64,000 nt of DNA, taken from contig NW_004451517.1 of NCBI RefSeq assembly GCF_000321225.1, forward strand, positions 186,001-250,000, in the 5' to 3' direction. The position numbers and the translations under genes were made by a program. The stretch comes from Odobenus rosmarus divergens (taxonomy: Eukaryota > Chordata > Mammalia > Carnivora > Odobenidae). How positions within the stretch are numbered: position 1 is the first letter of the stretch; the number at the start of each line of letters is the position of its first letter. Of this stretch, positions 32,868-43,389 are shown one piece after another. The notes beneath the pieces were generated by a model. The model searched no databases. It saw nothing but the letters and a program-made list of their open reading frames with translations, and was not told where the DNA came from.

Positions 32868-33010
32868 TATTTCTATGCAGGTTGCTGATAGATTTCTTTC
32901 CTTCATTTAAGCAAAAGTTTATTGAGCAACCACTCTGTGCCAGTTCACTGAGGAAGACAGAATTAGGGCCCGATGTCAAAGACTTACAGTCTATGGGGCC
33001 CTAGGTGACC
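32868..33010 (+). mobile_element. L2 LINE fragment, plus
   Basis: GCAAAAGTTTATTGAGCAAC, CACTCTGTGCCAGTTCACTG and AAAGACTTACAGTCTATGGG. Confidence 0.7.
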
Positions 33011-33254
33011 CTTGACATTTCCCAATATGACCCTCGACCTTTTCCAATATGATGGAGGGTGAGAGATCAAAGTCATCTCAGTGACCATGACCACAGTCAT
33101 GACCAAAGTTCACAGCTATGAAAATGACATAAGGCCAGAAGCACCCTTATTGCCTAATAAACTGTGCTGTGTTGGAGTTGGGGACACAGATCTAGGTCAG
33201 CCCCTAATAGCCCCAAAGGGGAGACTGACGAGTGGTACTGAGAGGCCTCTGAAC

Positions 33255-33420
33255 CTAATGTCTCCGAGCTCAAGCTTTGGAGCCCAGAGAGTCCTGGATC
33301 CACTGGCTGCCTCCACCATCTGCCAGTATGTGACCCTGAGTGGACAGCCTAACCCCCCAAAGCATCAGTCTTGTCATCTGTAAGATGGAGCCGATATTGG
33401 GTTCCACTCCAGCGTAACCC
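33255..33420 (+). mobile_element. MIR SINE fragment, plus
   Basis: AGCTTTGGAGCCCAGAGAGT, TATGTGACCCTGAGTGGAC and CAGTCTTGTCATCTGTAAGA follow MIR order. Confidence 0.7.
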
Positions 33421-33654
33421 TACAAGAAGTCAATAACCACAATTTCGCCACCAGGGAGGCTAGAGAAGTAAGGATCTTGTCTGTAGAGCATGAATGTGGG
33501 AGACGGAATCTGCCCCCTACCAAGATTTCTAATGTGGGGGCCTCTCCAATGTAAGGGAAGGGATCAGATTCCGGGCAGTCAAAAGATGACACACGTCCAC
33601 GGCCCCCTGTCAGGACTCAGGGGTCTGGAACAAGAAGCTTGCTCATCTGAAAGA

Positions 33655-34535
33655 TACATGTGGCATTACCCACTGCACGTGGCCAAAACTGAAAAGATAG
33701 ACAATAGCGAGTCTTGGCAAGAGCTTGGAGTAGCCAGACCTCCCATACGAGCACTATGCATAAACGGTCCGGCCACCTGGGAGGACGGGGCAGCAGGATC
33801 TGCTAAAGCTCCGTGCTGTCCAGCCACCTGTCCAATCCCAGGAATGTGCTCGAGAGAATGGCACACGGATGCATCCAGAGGTGCGTATGAGGGTACTCGT
33901 GGCAGCCCCACGGCTAACAGATGGACACAGCCCCCATGCAACTTGAAAGCAGGTGGGAAGAACACATCCTAGTCTGTTCATACGGTGAGATGCTGCAGAG
34001 CAGAGCTTCTCGGCCTCGGTGCTGCAGGCACTAGGCTGGGTCATTCTCTGCTGGGGGCCGTGCTGGGCACTGCAGGGTGTGAGCATCGTCCCTGGCCTCT
34101 ATCCACTAGATGCCAGCACCACCGACCCAGTTGTGACAACCAAAAATGTCTCCGGTTATTGCCCAATGTCCCCTGGGGGGGGGGGGATCACCCTCCGCTG
34201 AGAAGCAGTGCAACAGAAGAATGTAAAGGCGGCGGGGGCCGGGGGGCCAAGGCCATGCTGCATGCAAGCCCGTGGATAAATCTCAAAAACATGTGGAGCA
34301 AAAGAAGCCAGACCCGGAAGAGGACCCGGGCAGCATGCGGTTCTGTGTATATAAAGTTCAAGAACAGGCAAAACTGACCAACGGTGATTCAGTAGGAACC
34401 GTGGTTATCTGGGGAGGGGTCGCTGCCTGGGAATGGGCGTGAGGTCTTCCGGGGTCTGGGAGATGCTTACATGGTGGACACACACATGTAAAAATTCATC
34501 AAACTGTGCAAATAAAATTAATTAAGTCTACTCTA
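33655..34535 (+). mobile_element. L1M 3'-end fragment, plus, split by MER20
   Basis: Left part: GGCATTACCCACTGCACGTG, TGGCAAGAGCTTGGAGTAGC. Right part after 34210: GATAAATCTCAAAAACATGT, AAAAGAAGCCAGACCCGG, TATATAAAGTTCAAGAACAG, CCGTGGTTATCTGGGGAGGG and AAATTCATCAAACTGTGCAA. Removing 34001-34210 restores the family order. Confidence 0.8.
34001..34210 (-). mobile_element. MER20 (hAT-Charlie), minus, inside L1M
   Basis: Plus-strand order CAGAGCTTCTCGGCCTCG, GCATCGTCCCTGGCCTCTAT, CCACTAGATGCCAGCACCAC, AGTTGTGACAACCAAAAATG, TGTCCCCTGGGG, GCTGAGAAGCAGTG is the reverse complement of MER20, including both termini. Flanking 8-mers (CTGCAGAG and CAACAGAA) agree at 5 of 8, as expected after long decay. 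Confidence 0.9.
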
Positions 34536-35640
34536 GGTTTGTTAGATCTCAATTAAAAAGTACTTAAAAAAAAGATGCGGCAGCTCCAGCCGTCTGTCTC
34601 CTGGGGCCCCCTCTTCATCCCTGAGCCCACCTGCTGACAGGTACCCGGCCATCCCCACCTGAGAACACCTCCTCCTCCTCTCCCCTCACCTGCCTCTTGG
34701 GGAGCAGCCCCCCACTTGAACCCACACACAGCAGCCCAGGCCTCCCACCTGACATCGGTGCAGCTCGGGGGGACCACAGCACAGGCTGCAGTTCCCTCCC
34801 AGGCACCCCACAAGCTCTGTGGAGCCCACTTGGGCTCCTGGCTCCAAGTCATCCTCCTGGTGGGGGGAGGAGGGGGTGTCCCATCTTGTTTTCCACAGTG
34901 CCAGACCAAACCACAACCGACCCTGGCGTGACCCAGTGTCGGCAGAGCCCTACGCTCCGGCCCAGGGGTGCACAAGCAAAGGGGACTCTCTCGCCCCAGC
35001 GGGGTGCCCTGGAAGAATCAGGGCAAACCAGCACACGGCAGTGTAACCAGCCCCACCTGCCCTGGAATATCAAAGATCCAACCGCTTCTCTGGACTCGTG
35101 GAGCCACAGGGAGCGCAGTGTGGACAGGGGACCTGGGAGAGCCCTTGATTACGCTCCCATCCTTTTGCCCAATGAAAGACACGGAGCCTGAGTCCCTACC
35201 AGGTCAGGTAGCATCACTCAGGCCAAACGCCATCAGTGGAAACAGTCCTAAGCCCACGGACATTCAAGGGAGGGAACAGACGTCTCGCCTCTTGGTGGGA
35301 GACATGGTGGAGAATTTAGGGATGTGTGTTGAAATCTCCACTCCCATCCCTAGGGCCTGAATAGCTTGTAGCCCGTATAGCTCGTAGCCCGTCTGTACCA
35401 CGGAATAGCACGTAGCTGGCCGAAGGAAGGAGACAGCTGTGCAGTGATGGCCGGTCTTCCGAGGTGCACGTTTCAGGGAGGGCAAGTGAGGGCAGAGCAC
35501 TGTGTACAGTATGTGCTAGCACGGATGTGCAAAGGAAAGAGGCCTAGAGATCGAACCCACGTTTGCATGTGCAGACGAGCTCTGAGAAGTCGCTCAAGGA
35601 GAGGGGCAGGGAAGTGGGGCTGGGGGCACTGCCCAAGGAC
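34535..35640. other. Unclassified GC-rich DNA, no gene seen
   Basis: Frames of 130-164 codons overlap on both strands (34697-35191 plus, 34553-34975 minus) with no domain. A GCTTGTAGCCCGTATAGCTC-type short internal duplication lies near 35363-35392. No family recognised. Confidence 0.4.
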
Positions 35641-36060
35641 AGACTCTTCATTTGCACTTTTGATCCTTGTGCACAACTTTTCTTTACCGTGTGCCTGGAT
35701 CATAGGTTCCAGGAAAAGATTTATAAAAATTAAAAATAAGAGAATAATTAGGTTAGCACTGCTGTGGAGAGATGCCAAGACATTGTCTCGAAGCTTAATT
35801 GCTTTGCTAAGTGTCCATATATGTACACATTACAGTCACATCTATAGACAAAACAACATGATACACACACACTCACCACCTCCCTCCTGCAGGTCGAGAA
35901 GGACACACAGCAAACTGTAGGGAGGGGCATAAGATTAGGTGGGGTGAGACCTTGTCATTTTATCCCCCATGCTTCTGGATTTTTTTAAAAAATTTTATAA
36001 TGAGAAGCTTTGCAAAAATGCTTAAGAAAATGTTTTGAGTAAGAAAACATATAAGACAAG
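35640..36060 (+). mobile_element. Possible ancient LINE remnant
   Basis: TTATAAAAATTAAAAATAAG, ATGTACACATTACAGTC and TTTTATAATGAGAAGCTTTG recall L1M 3'-end sequence but the order is not clear. Confidence 0.3.
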
Positions 36061-36074
36061 AGGCATCATCATAC

Positions 36075-36210
36075 GGTGTGATTAGTGCTAAGGGAGCCCA
36101 GGGCGGCAGGAAGCTAAAAGAGGGCAGCCGAAGTTGCTGGTAGTCAGGGAAGGCTTTCTGGAGAAGGAAGCATCTGAGCTCTCAGAAGATGTCTCTCCTT
36201 GAGTTGTGGA
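36075..36210 (+). mobile_element. L2 LINE fragment, plus
   Basis: AGGGAAGGCTTTCTGGAGAA and GAAGCATCTGAGCTCTCAGA are L2 core blocks. Confidence 0.6.
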
Positions 36211-36404
36211 AGAGTGCCCTAGAGGGGACTTCTCTGCTTTGTCTCGCCTGCTTCTCTGCCCACCTTGGAGGACCTCCTCTCCTTCCCCAGTCAACACCAC
36301 TGACACTTGGTGGGCCAAGAGGAATGAAGGAGCCGTTTGCCTGCATTGGAGCCCTTGCTTCACTTTTCTGCCTCCTTTATAATAATAAATGCAGATGAAT
36401 TAAT

Positions 36405-36600
36405 AATCATTATTTTGTGCCAAGTGCTGCTGGAGCATTTTGTCTTAACTTAGAGAGGAGTACTGCCATGACCAATGTTCTAATTTTCCAGATAAGGAAA
36501 TGGAGGCACAGAGAGGTTGAGTGACTTGCCCAAGGTCACACAGCCACTGGAAAGGGGCACAGCCAGGATTCTGAACCCACGCAGACACTTACCCTCTCAC
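36405..36600 (-). mobile_element. MIR SINE fragment, minus, well preserved
   Basis: TTTTCCAGATAAGGAAATGG, AGGCACAGAGAGGTTGAGTG, ACTTGCCCAAGGTCACACAG and CAGCCAGGATTCTGAACCC read straight through the reversed core. Confidence 0.88.
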
Positions 36601-36764
36601 TGGGCTGCGAGTCCTGCCAGGGGCTCACCCACACCTCCCCCAGCCAGCGCCAAGTCCTTCCCCCGCTACATTTCTCGCTCTCTCCCAGCTTCCCTCCCTC
36701 GCTGTAGGGCTGGCATTGAAGAAGGTCAGTTTCCTTTCGCCAACAAAGCGCATTTCAGCTGCTT

Positions 36765-37260
36765 GGGTTCCTGAAGGCGATCCACCTCTCAAAGCCTTTA
36801 GAATTTATTTATCTAATTCAAATCTCTCGGGAGCCCAACATGCTGGAAGAGTTCGTTTATTTAACCAACACACAGGGCCGGCCCATCCTGGGTGCATCAC
36901 CCTGCCGGGCGCGGGGGACCCAGGTGACCAGAGCAGCCATCCATCCCCTCCAAGTCAGGCCCAGCCAGCTGTGTTTCCGGCCAGTGAACCTGCCGCTCAG
37001 AGCCTCCTTTTAATTAATTCCATGTCTCAGTCGGCCGGAGCACGTGGGCAAACTTCTGTCTGACTTCACTGCGAAGCCAGAGCACATCCCAGTTTGCTTT
37101 CTAAGAATAGAAGCGGGAGATGGGGGAGGGCGAGGCCGGGATCTAAAAATGAATTTGCAGCCCAGAGCAAAACAACCCAGTGAGGAGAGGGGAGAGAAAG
37201 CAGCGCACGCTCGCGGCCCAGCCCGGCGGGGGCTGTCTGCTGCCCTCCCGGGTGTGAATC
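36765..37260. promoter_or_regulatory. Candidate conserved non-coding block with a CpG patch
   Basis: 36765-37060 has AGAATTTATTTATCTAATTC, AGAGTTCGTTTATTTAACC and CCTTTTAATTAATTCCATG, non-repeat. 37105-37260 is CpG-rich (CAGCGCACGCTCGCGG, AGCCCGGCGGGG). No splice or coding signal. Confidence 0.27.
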
Positions 37261-37674
37261 ACAGACCTGGCAGTCTGCCCAACTGTCTGGCAGGGATGGG
37301 GTGGGGGTGGGGGTGGCGCTGTTCATGTCAGGAGCCGGCAGCTGGGGACGCCCATGGGAGTCTGGATTTTTTTCTGGGCTGGTTGGTTCTCCCCAGCTTC
37401 TCCCCAGAAGTGACTCATGGGGTTGCAGGCTGGGCTCTGGGGTGCAGGGGAGGCCCAGATGTGGCACAAAGTTTCAGGAATTCAGGACCCAAATGCTTGG
37501 GAGGTGAGAGGCAAGGTCCTGCCATCAGTGAACCTCTACCCCCACCAGGAAGGTGAGAGAGGAGGGGAAGTCCAAGGCCCACCGCTCAGGGGGACACTTA
37601 GGAATTGATCGGGGTGGCACATTTAGCTAATAATAACAAAATCATCAACAATGACAACAAGAAAATAAGAGATT

Positions 37675-37860
37675 TCACTCAGGCACTCATTGCTCTAGAT
37701 ACTTTACCTAAAATACCTCCCTTAGGCCTCATGTCAGCCATGTGTGGTATAAACTGTTCTTGCCTCCATTCCACTGATGAGGAAACTGAGGCCCAGGAGT
37801 TTCTCCCACATCCAAGGTTACATGCTCAGGGAGGTGCCCAGCAGGGTTGGGACACAAGTG
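37675..37860 (-). mobile_element. MIR SINE fragment, minus
   Basis: ATGTGTGGTATAAACTGTTC, CTCCATTCCACTGATGAGGA and AACTGAGGCCCAGGAGTTTC. Confidence 0.7.
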
Positions 37861-38480
37861 GGGCTCCTGCATGGCCCAGCCCCCCTCCACAGTAGCATCT
37901 CCCTGAAGCAGCCCCATCTCTGCTTGTCTGTTGCAGAGACAGTGCCATCTAGGTGTAGTCTGTGTCACCTGGGACAGGGGTTTGGGCAGGTGTGAGGTTG
38001 TGAGGGGTCCTTGGACCCAGCAACAACTAACAAGCTACAGAGAGAAGGGTTTTCCCTTTGCACTCTCTTTCAACCTTTCCAATGAGATCTGTCATGGAGA
38101 AAGTCTCTACTGGGTGCTAGCTTGTCCTTAACGCCCCCACCCCCACAGCACTCGCTAGTCCCCCTTTTGAGCGAAGAGAGCAGGCAAGCGCCCGCCTAGA
38201 AGTCAATAACACCGTTTTGTTCTCTTTGTGTTTATTTCTCCTTCTTTATGGAAAGTGACCCAGATTTTCCTTTTAATGTAGTGATATAGAGTTCACTTTT
38301 AAGATAAACTCAGTTTTAAAAGTAAGCCGAACCCTTTAGAGACAAATACTGAAATATTTATGGATGAAATGACATGATGTCTAGGATTTGCTTCAAAATA
38401 AATCTGGAGAGGGGGCAGTGAGTAGAGATATAGAAGAAATGAGATTGGTCATGAGCTGAAATTTTCTGAAGCTAGCTGAT
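37860..38480. other. Unclassified DNA, no gene seen
   Basis: Composition shifts from GC-rich to AT-rich near 38190. No repeat or exon recognised. Confidence 0.35.
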
Positions 38481-38710
38481 GGGTATTATATCATACAGCA
38501 TTATATTATAAATAATTTTAATATAATCTTGTATAGAAGATATAATTTTATATATTATATATAATTATATATAATATATTAAATATAACATATTACAGAT
38601 TTTCATATATTTAAATAATTATGTATAATAAGTATTACAATATATTTTACACTATATGTTACATCATGTAGATACTTTGCATTATATTATTCAGGTTACT
38701 TTTGTTAAAA
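38480..38710. repeat. AT-rich low-complexity block
   Basis: Dense TATA, ATTATAT and TAATATA words; 38545-38585 (TATATATTATATATAATTAT and neighbours) is self-complementary and could extrude as a hairpin. Confidence 0.9.
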
Positions 38711-39484
38711 TTCTCCCCAATAAAAAGGGTTTTTTAATGCTATAAAATTTTTAAGTAACTTATTTAAAAAAAAGTTTAGGTAATTGTATAAGTGGTGCCC
38801 AGATATGGCAAAAGCCATGAAGATGAAGTACAAATGAGCAAGGCGTGCCGGTAGGCCATGTGTTTCCCACATTTACAAGTGTATTTTCCTTTCTTGGGAA
38901 GCTGGGGGAGGGGAGAACCCCTATCCTCTTCCGGGACCTATTCCCTCTGTACGGCTGTACGGTGGGCCCCTGGTGAGGTCGGTGGTCTGCTGTCATCCTC
39001 AGAGTCCTTGAGAGGGAAGGCAGCAAGGAAGCAATGCCTTTTTATCTTTTGCCTTCAATGACTACAAAAGTGCAATATTGCTAAAATGATTGCCATCCGG
39101 AAATCTAAATGCATCAGGAGTAAATAGGCCTGGATCAGGGGAAGGGGGGTCTTGCAGGGCTCTGTGCTGGGGTCACTCCCAGGTCAGGCTGCAGGCCCCA
39201 CCCACAGCAGCTCATGCTCAGAGCCTGTGAGAGCCAGGAGCGGATGGGCCTGCTGGTCTACCCAGAGCCCAGCACTAGGAAGGGTCCACCCCCTTGGAGG
39301 AGCTAGGGGAGACCCTGAGAGGCTCTGGGCTTTGGTAATTGGCCAAAGGCGTGAGGGGCTTCAAAGACCCCACCCAGAGTCCCAAGCCTGCACCGCTCCC
39401 AAGTCGAGCCTCAACCCAAGCAGGGCTCCTACTGTAACTTCAAACCACAAACAACAGCAATATGCCCCCCTTCTCAGGGCATTC

Positions 39485-39600
39485 ATGCATGCAGGCACTC
39501 ATTCATTAAGTTATTTAGCTAACACTTATGAAGCACCTACTGCATACTGGGGATAGTTCTAGAAGCTGAAAATACAAAAGGGATAAAGAAGCTTCCCAAG
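39485..39600 (+). mobile_element. L2 LINE fragment, plus, in unit 1
   Basis: AGGCACTCATTCATTAAGTT, TTATGAAGCACCTACTGCAT and ACTGGGGATAGTTCTAGAAG. It is the right end of a 134-codon frame (39152-39556) that is otherwise featureless. Confidence 0.7.
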
Positions 39601-39620
39601 AGTTCTAACACTGCCAAGTT

Positions 39621-39850
39621 AGAACACTTTTCATGGGGTGCCTGGGTGGCTCCGTCGTTAAGCGTCTGCCTTCGGCTCAGGTCATGATCCCAGGGTCCTG
39701 GGATCGAGCCCCGCATCGGGCTCCCTGCTCCGCGGGAAGCCTGCTTCTCCCTCTCCCCCTCCCCCTGCTTGTGTTCCCTCTCTCACTGTGTCTCTCTGTG
39801 TCAAATAAATAAATAAAATCTTTAAAAAAAAAAAAAAGAACACTTTTCAT
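39621..39850 (+). mobile_element. Can-SINE, plus, young, with 14-bp duplication (unit 1)
   Basis: Body 39635-39836: GGGGTGCCTGGGTGGCTCCG, TTCGGCTCAGGTCATGATCC, CTGCTCCGCGGGAAGCCTGC, CT zone, AAATAAATAAATAAAATC and 14 A. AGAACACTTTTCAT at 39621-39634 and 39837-39850. Among the least diverged SINEs in the window. Confidence 0.98.
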
Positions 39851-39944
39851 TACCTCCACTTGCAGAAGGGGAATCTGAGGCATTCACAGAAGGGGGAACG
39901 GAAAGGGTGTAGAGAGAAGAAAACACACACGTACAAACCACAGT

Positions 39945-40130
39945 AGCTGACCTTTACTGAGCACCGACTACATACTGTGCCGTATCCTTCCCCCGTGAAG
40001 TAGTGCAGTTGGTAGACACCATCTGCTCACTGAGCGAGAGGTGGCTAGAGACTTGCCCAAGGTCACCCAGCTGGCATGCGGCCAGGCAACAACTCTAATC
40101 CGATGGCAGTGGTGGATGGACTCCTGGCCA
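39945..40130 (-). mobile_element. MIR SINE fragment, minus (unit 1)
   Basis: GACCTTTACTGAGCACCGAC, TACATACTGTGCCGTATCC, GACTTGCCCAAGGTCACCCA and GCTGGCATGCGGCCAGG. Confidence 0.75.
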
Positions 40131-40295
40131 CGGGGCCACGCACGGTGTGTCTCACATCAGGGATTTGAGAACAGCCCTGCCGGGCTTGTGTCGTAGGGTG
40201 ACCACTTGGTAACTGAGAAAGCTGAGACACAGAAAGAAATGAGCACGACTCTGAAGTTAACGGGTGCCTGCAAATCGCAAACACAGTGGTTTATT

Positions 40296-40476
40296 TGATC
40301 TGTGTCGCCGAATGTGATGGCCACAAGCCGCGTGTGGCTATCAAGCACTTGAGAGGGGTCTGGTCCTAAACGCGATGTGCATACGTGTAAAACACGTGCT
40401 GTTTTACACGAAGTTACATGAAAAACAAAATGTAAAATATTTCCATGATAATTTTTTATTTGATTACGTGTCAGAA
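40296..40476 (+). mobile_element. hAT-Charlie-type element, cut by the duplication breakpoint (unit 1)
   Basis: GATGGCCACAAGCCGCGTGT, GGCTATCAAGCACTTGAGA, GTAAAATATTTCCATGATAA match the left part of a MER1-group element. It stops at GATTACGTGTCAGAA where unit 2 begins; the complete version is in unit 2. Confidence 0.75.
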
Positions 40477-41067
40477 AGCAATGCCTTTTTATCTTTTGCC
40501 TTCAATGACTACAAAAGTGCAATATTGCTAAAATGATTGCCATCCGGAAATCTAAATGCATCAGGAGTAAATAGGCCTGGATCAGGGGAAGGGGGGTCTT
40601 GCAGGGCTCTGTGCTGGGGTCACTCCCAGGTCAGGCTGCAGGCCCCACCCACAGCAGCTCATGCTCAGAGCCTGTGAGAGCCAGGAGCGGATGGGCCTGC
40701 TGGTCTACCCAGAGCCCAGCACTAGGAAGGGTCCACCCCCTTGGAGGAGCTAGGGGAGACCCTGAGAGGCTCTGGGCTTTGGTAATTGGCCAAAGGCGTG
40801 AGGGGCTTCAAAGACCCCACCCAGAGTCCCAAGCCTGCACCGCTCCCAAGTCGAGCCTCAACCCAAGCAGGGCTCCTACTGTAACTTCAAACCACAAACA
40901 ACAGCAATATGCCCCCCTTCTCAGGGCATTCATGCATGCAGGCACTCATTCATTAAGTTATTTAGCTAACACTTATGAAGCACCTACTGCATACTGGGGA
41001 TAGTTCTAGAAGCTGAAAATACAAAAGGGATAAAGAAGCTTCCCAAGAGTTCTAACACTGCCAAGTT

Positions 41068-41297
41068 AGAACACTTTTCATGGGGTGCCTGGGTGGCTCC
41101 GTCGTTAAGCGTCTGCCTTCGGCTCAGGTCATGATCCCAGGGTCCTGGGATCGAGCCCCGCATCGGGCTCCCTGCTCCGCGGGAAGCCTGCTTCTCCCTC
41201 TCCCCCTCCCCCTGCTTGTGTTCCCTCTCTCACTGTGTCTCTCTGTGTCAAATAAATAAATAAAATCTTTAAAAAAAAAAAAAAGAACACTTTTCAT
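41068..41297 (+). mobile_element. Can-SINE, plus (unit 2 copy)
   Basis: Body 41082-41283, same 14-bp flanks AGAACACTTTTCAT at 41068-41081 and 41284-41297, same tail length. It is a duplicate of the unit-1 SINE, not a separate retrotransposition. Confidence 0.98.
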
Positions 41298-41391
41298 TAC
41301 CTCCACTTGCAGAAGGGGAATCTGAGGCATTCACAGAAGGGGGAACGGAAAGGGTGTAGAGAGAAGAAAACACACACGTACAAACCACAGT

Positions 41392-41577
41392 AGCTGACCT
41401 TTACTGAGCACCGACTACATACTGTGCCGTATCCTTCCCCCGTGAAGTAGTGCAGTTGGTAGACACCATCTGCTCACTGAGCGAGAGGTGGCTAGAGACT
41501 TGCCCAAGGTCACCCAGCTGGCATGCGGCCAGGCAACAACTCTAATCCGATGGCAGTGGTGGATGGACTCCTGGCCA
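41392..41577 (-). mobile_element. MIR SINE fragment, minus (unit 2 copy)
   Basis: Copy of the MIR at 39945-40130, shifted by 1447. Confidence 0.75.
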
Positions 41578-41742
41578 CGGGGCCACGCACGGTGTGTCTC
41601 ACATCAGGGATTTGAGAACAGCCCTGCCGGGCTTGTGTCGTAGGGTGACCACTTGGTAACTGAGAAAGCTGAGACACAGAAAGAAATGAGCACGACTCTG
41701 AAGTTAACGGGTGCCTGCAAATCGCAAACACAGTGGTTTATT

Positions 41743-42055
41743 TGATCTGTGTCGCCGAATGTGATGGCCACAAGCCGCGTGTGGCTATCAAGCACTTGAG
41801 AGGGGTCTGGTCCTAAACGCGATGTGCATACGTGTAAAACACGTGCTGTTTTACACGAAGTTACATGAAAAACAAAATGTAAAATATTTCCATGATAATT
41901 TTTTATTTGATTACGTGTCAGAATGATATTTTAGATATATTCTGTTAAACATAACTTAAATACATTATTTAAAATTAATGACACCTGTTTCTACTTTTTC
42001 CCATGTGATTGCTAGAAATTTTTAAATCACATACGGGTGTCTGAGTCCATTGTAT
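41743..42055 (+). mobile_element. hAT-Charlie-type element (MER1 group), complete length
   Basis: Same start as the unit-1 fragment, then on past the breakpoint: GATATTTTAGATATATTCTG, AATTAATGACACCTGTTTCT, TGATTGCTAGAAATTTTTAA and GAGTCCATTGTATAG near the end. Its continuity shows which side of the duplication is ancestral. Confidence 0.78.
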
Positions 42056-42559
42056 AGATAAGGAAACGAAGGACGCAGCGGGGGCGGCTTCATGGGAGTG
42101 CAACCCACACAGCCATACAGGGCCCCGCGCTCAGAGAGGCCCGGCACCAGGTTCAATGCTACGTTCCCGCCATCTTGGAATTCTCAACTTCCAAGCAAGG
42201 GGCCAGGCATTTGCATTTTGCATTGGTGCACACAGAGGAACCAAAGCGCCTACACTGATCTGGGAAGAGGGTAGCAGCCTGCACGCTGGGCCCAGAGGCC
42301 CCACCTCTGCCGTGTGGGTTTTGCGGCTGAGAGCAGCCTACCGGACACAGCTGTGAGTGGCCTCTCAGACTCGGGGGCCACACCAGCGTCCCCTCTACCA
42401 TGACTTTATGGTTCCTCTTCCTCTTTCTGAAAAGCCTGAAGTGGGCTCTCCTCTCGAATGTGCATGCACATTTTCCCAGGCTTGCTGTTTAATTTTCCCA
42501 AACTGGGCGCCGTTCCTCTCTGTTCCAGAAGGCTCCTTCCAGCCTTCCGGCCTTCCAGC

Positions 42560-42745
42560 CACCTCCTCACTCATTCCTTGGGTAAAGAGAAGTGGAGAGG
42601 CCTAATTGGGGCGTTTATGATAGGCGGGAATATTATTGAGGCACTTAAGAGGTTATTAACACCTTTTATGAACCTCATTGTTTAAAAGCCTGCCATGCTT
42701 AATCATTTTAGCACCATTAAATCAGTATTAACAACAACCCCGTGA
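42560..42745. promoter_or_regulatory. Candidate conserved non-coding element, homeodomain-rich
   Basis: Non-repeat stretch with TAATTG (42603-42608), TTTATG at 42614-42619 and 42665-42670 (CDX/HOX-like), GTTATTAAC (42652-42660, half HNF1-like), CTTAATCATTTTAGC and CCATTAAATCAGTATTAAC. This dense AT-rich motif set is the best of the candidate elements, but conservation is untested. Confidence 0.32.
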
Positions 42746-43124
42746 CTTGCACTCCAAAATGTCACCATTTGATAACACTCATGAAATGCAGTGCCTTCTG
42801 GGCAGAACAGGTGAGCTCCCAGCTTCCCCCACAAACAAGTGTCCTCAGCTTGGCAGGCCCCCAGTTAAAAGGCGGTGATCTTCCCACCTGGGGCCTCAGA
42901 ATCTGCTCCCCATTCCCCTGCTTCCCAACCCTTCACCCATCACTAGAGCAGGTCTGGGATCCTGCTCAAGACCTTCCTGAAAAAGCACCTGAGAGCCCCA
43001 CTTGGAAGAAGAGGTAGGAGAGGGGTCTGAGGTCAATAGGGTACCTGATCCAATGGTGCAAATCAAGGCAAGTTTCTATCTTTTTCATGCACGCCCAACA
43101 ATAAAGACATTTGTAAAGTAAAAA

Positions 43125-43340
43125 GCGTTGCCCTTCTCCCCACGCTTGAATCCCAGCTTTGCAACTTGAAAGCGTTTGACCTTTGAGCAAGTGACTTCAC
43201 CTCTCTGTGCCTTCATTTTCCCACTTGTAAAGAGGGCATCAGAATAGCACCTACCTTATTGTTGTAAAATTAAGTGAGAGAATCCGTGTGTTCAGCATAG
43301 TGTTTAGCACCTAGTTAATGCTCAATAAAGTATATTACCT
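43125..43340 (+). mobile_element. MIR SINE, plus, near full length
   Basis: GCTTGAATCCCAGCTTTGC, GAGCAAGTGACTTCACCTCT, CTGTGCCTTCATTTTCCCAC, TTGTTGTAAAATTAAGTGAG and GTTAATGCTCAATAAAG run from B box to tail. Confidence 0.88.
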
Positions 43341-43389
43341 CTTAAATTCCAGAGGTAACAGTATTAGCAGATTGGGATATAACCTTGCA

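Larger units (their letters stand above)
39029..40476 (+). repeat. Tandem duplication, unit 1 (1447 bp)
   Basis: The same sequence follows as unit 2 with an offset of exactly 1447 bp. Identity begins at 39029 and ends at 40476; the outer bases differ (G at 39028 against A at 40475; A at 40477 against T at 41924). The units meet at a 2-bp AA overlap (40476-40477 region). I saw no mismatch, including in the 14-A SINE tail. The unit holds L2, a Can-SINE, a MIR and the left part of a hAT element. Confidence 0.98.
40476..41923 (+). repeat. Tandem duplication, unit 2 (1447 bp)
   Basis: Identical repeat of unit 1. After 41923 the sequence continues naturally into the rest of the hAT element, and before 39029 it continues from unrelated DNA, so the ancestral single copy can be read as the left flank of unit 1 joined to unit 2. 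Confidence 0.98.

Noticed and set aside
39152..39556. 134-codon frame present twice (again at 40599-41003)
   Set aside because: The repetition is due to the tandem duplication, not to gene conservation; its right end is L2.
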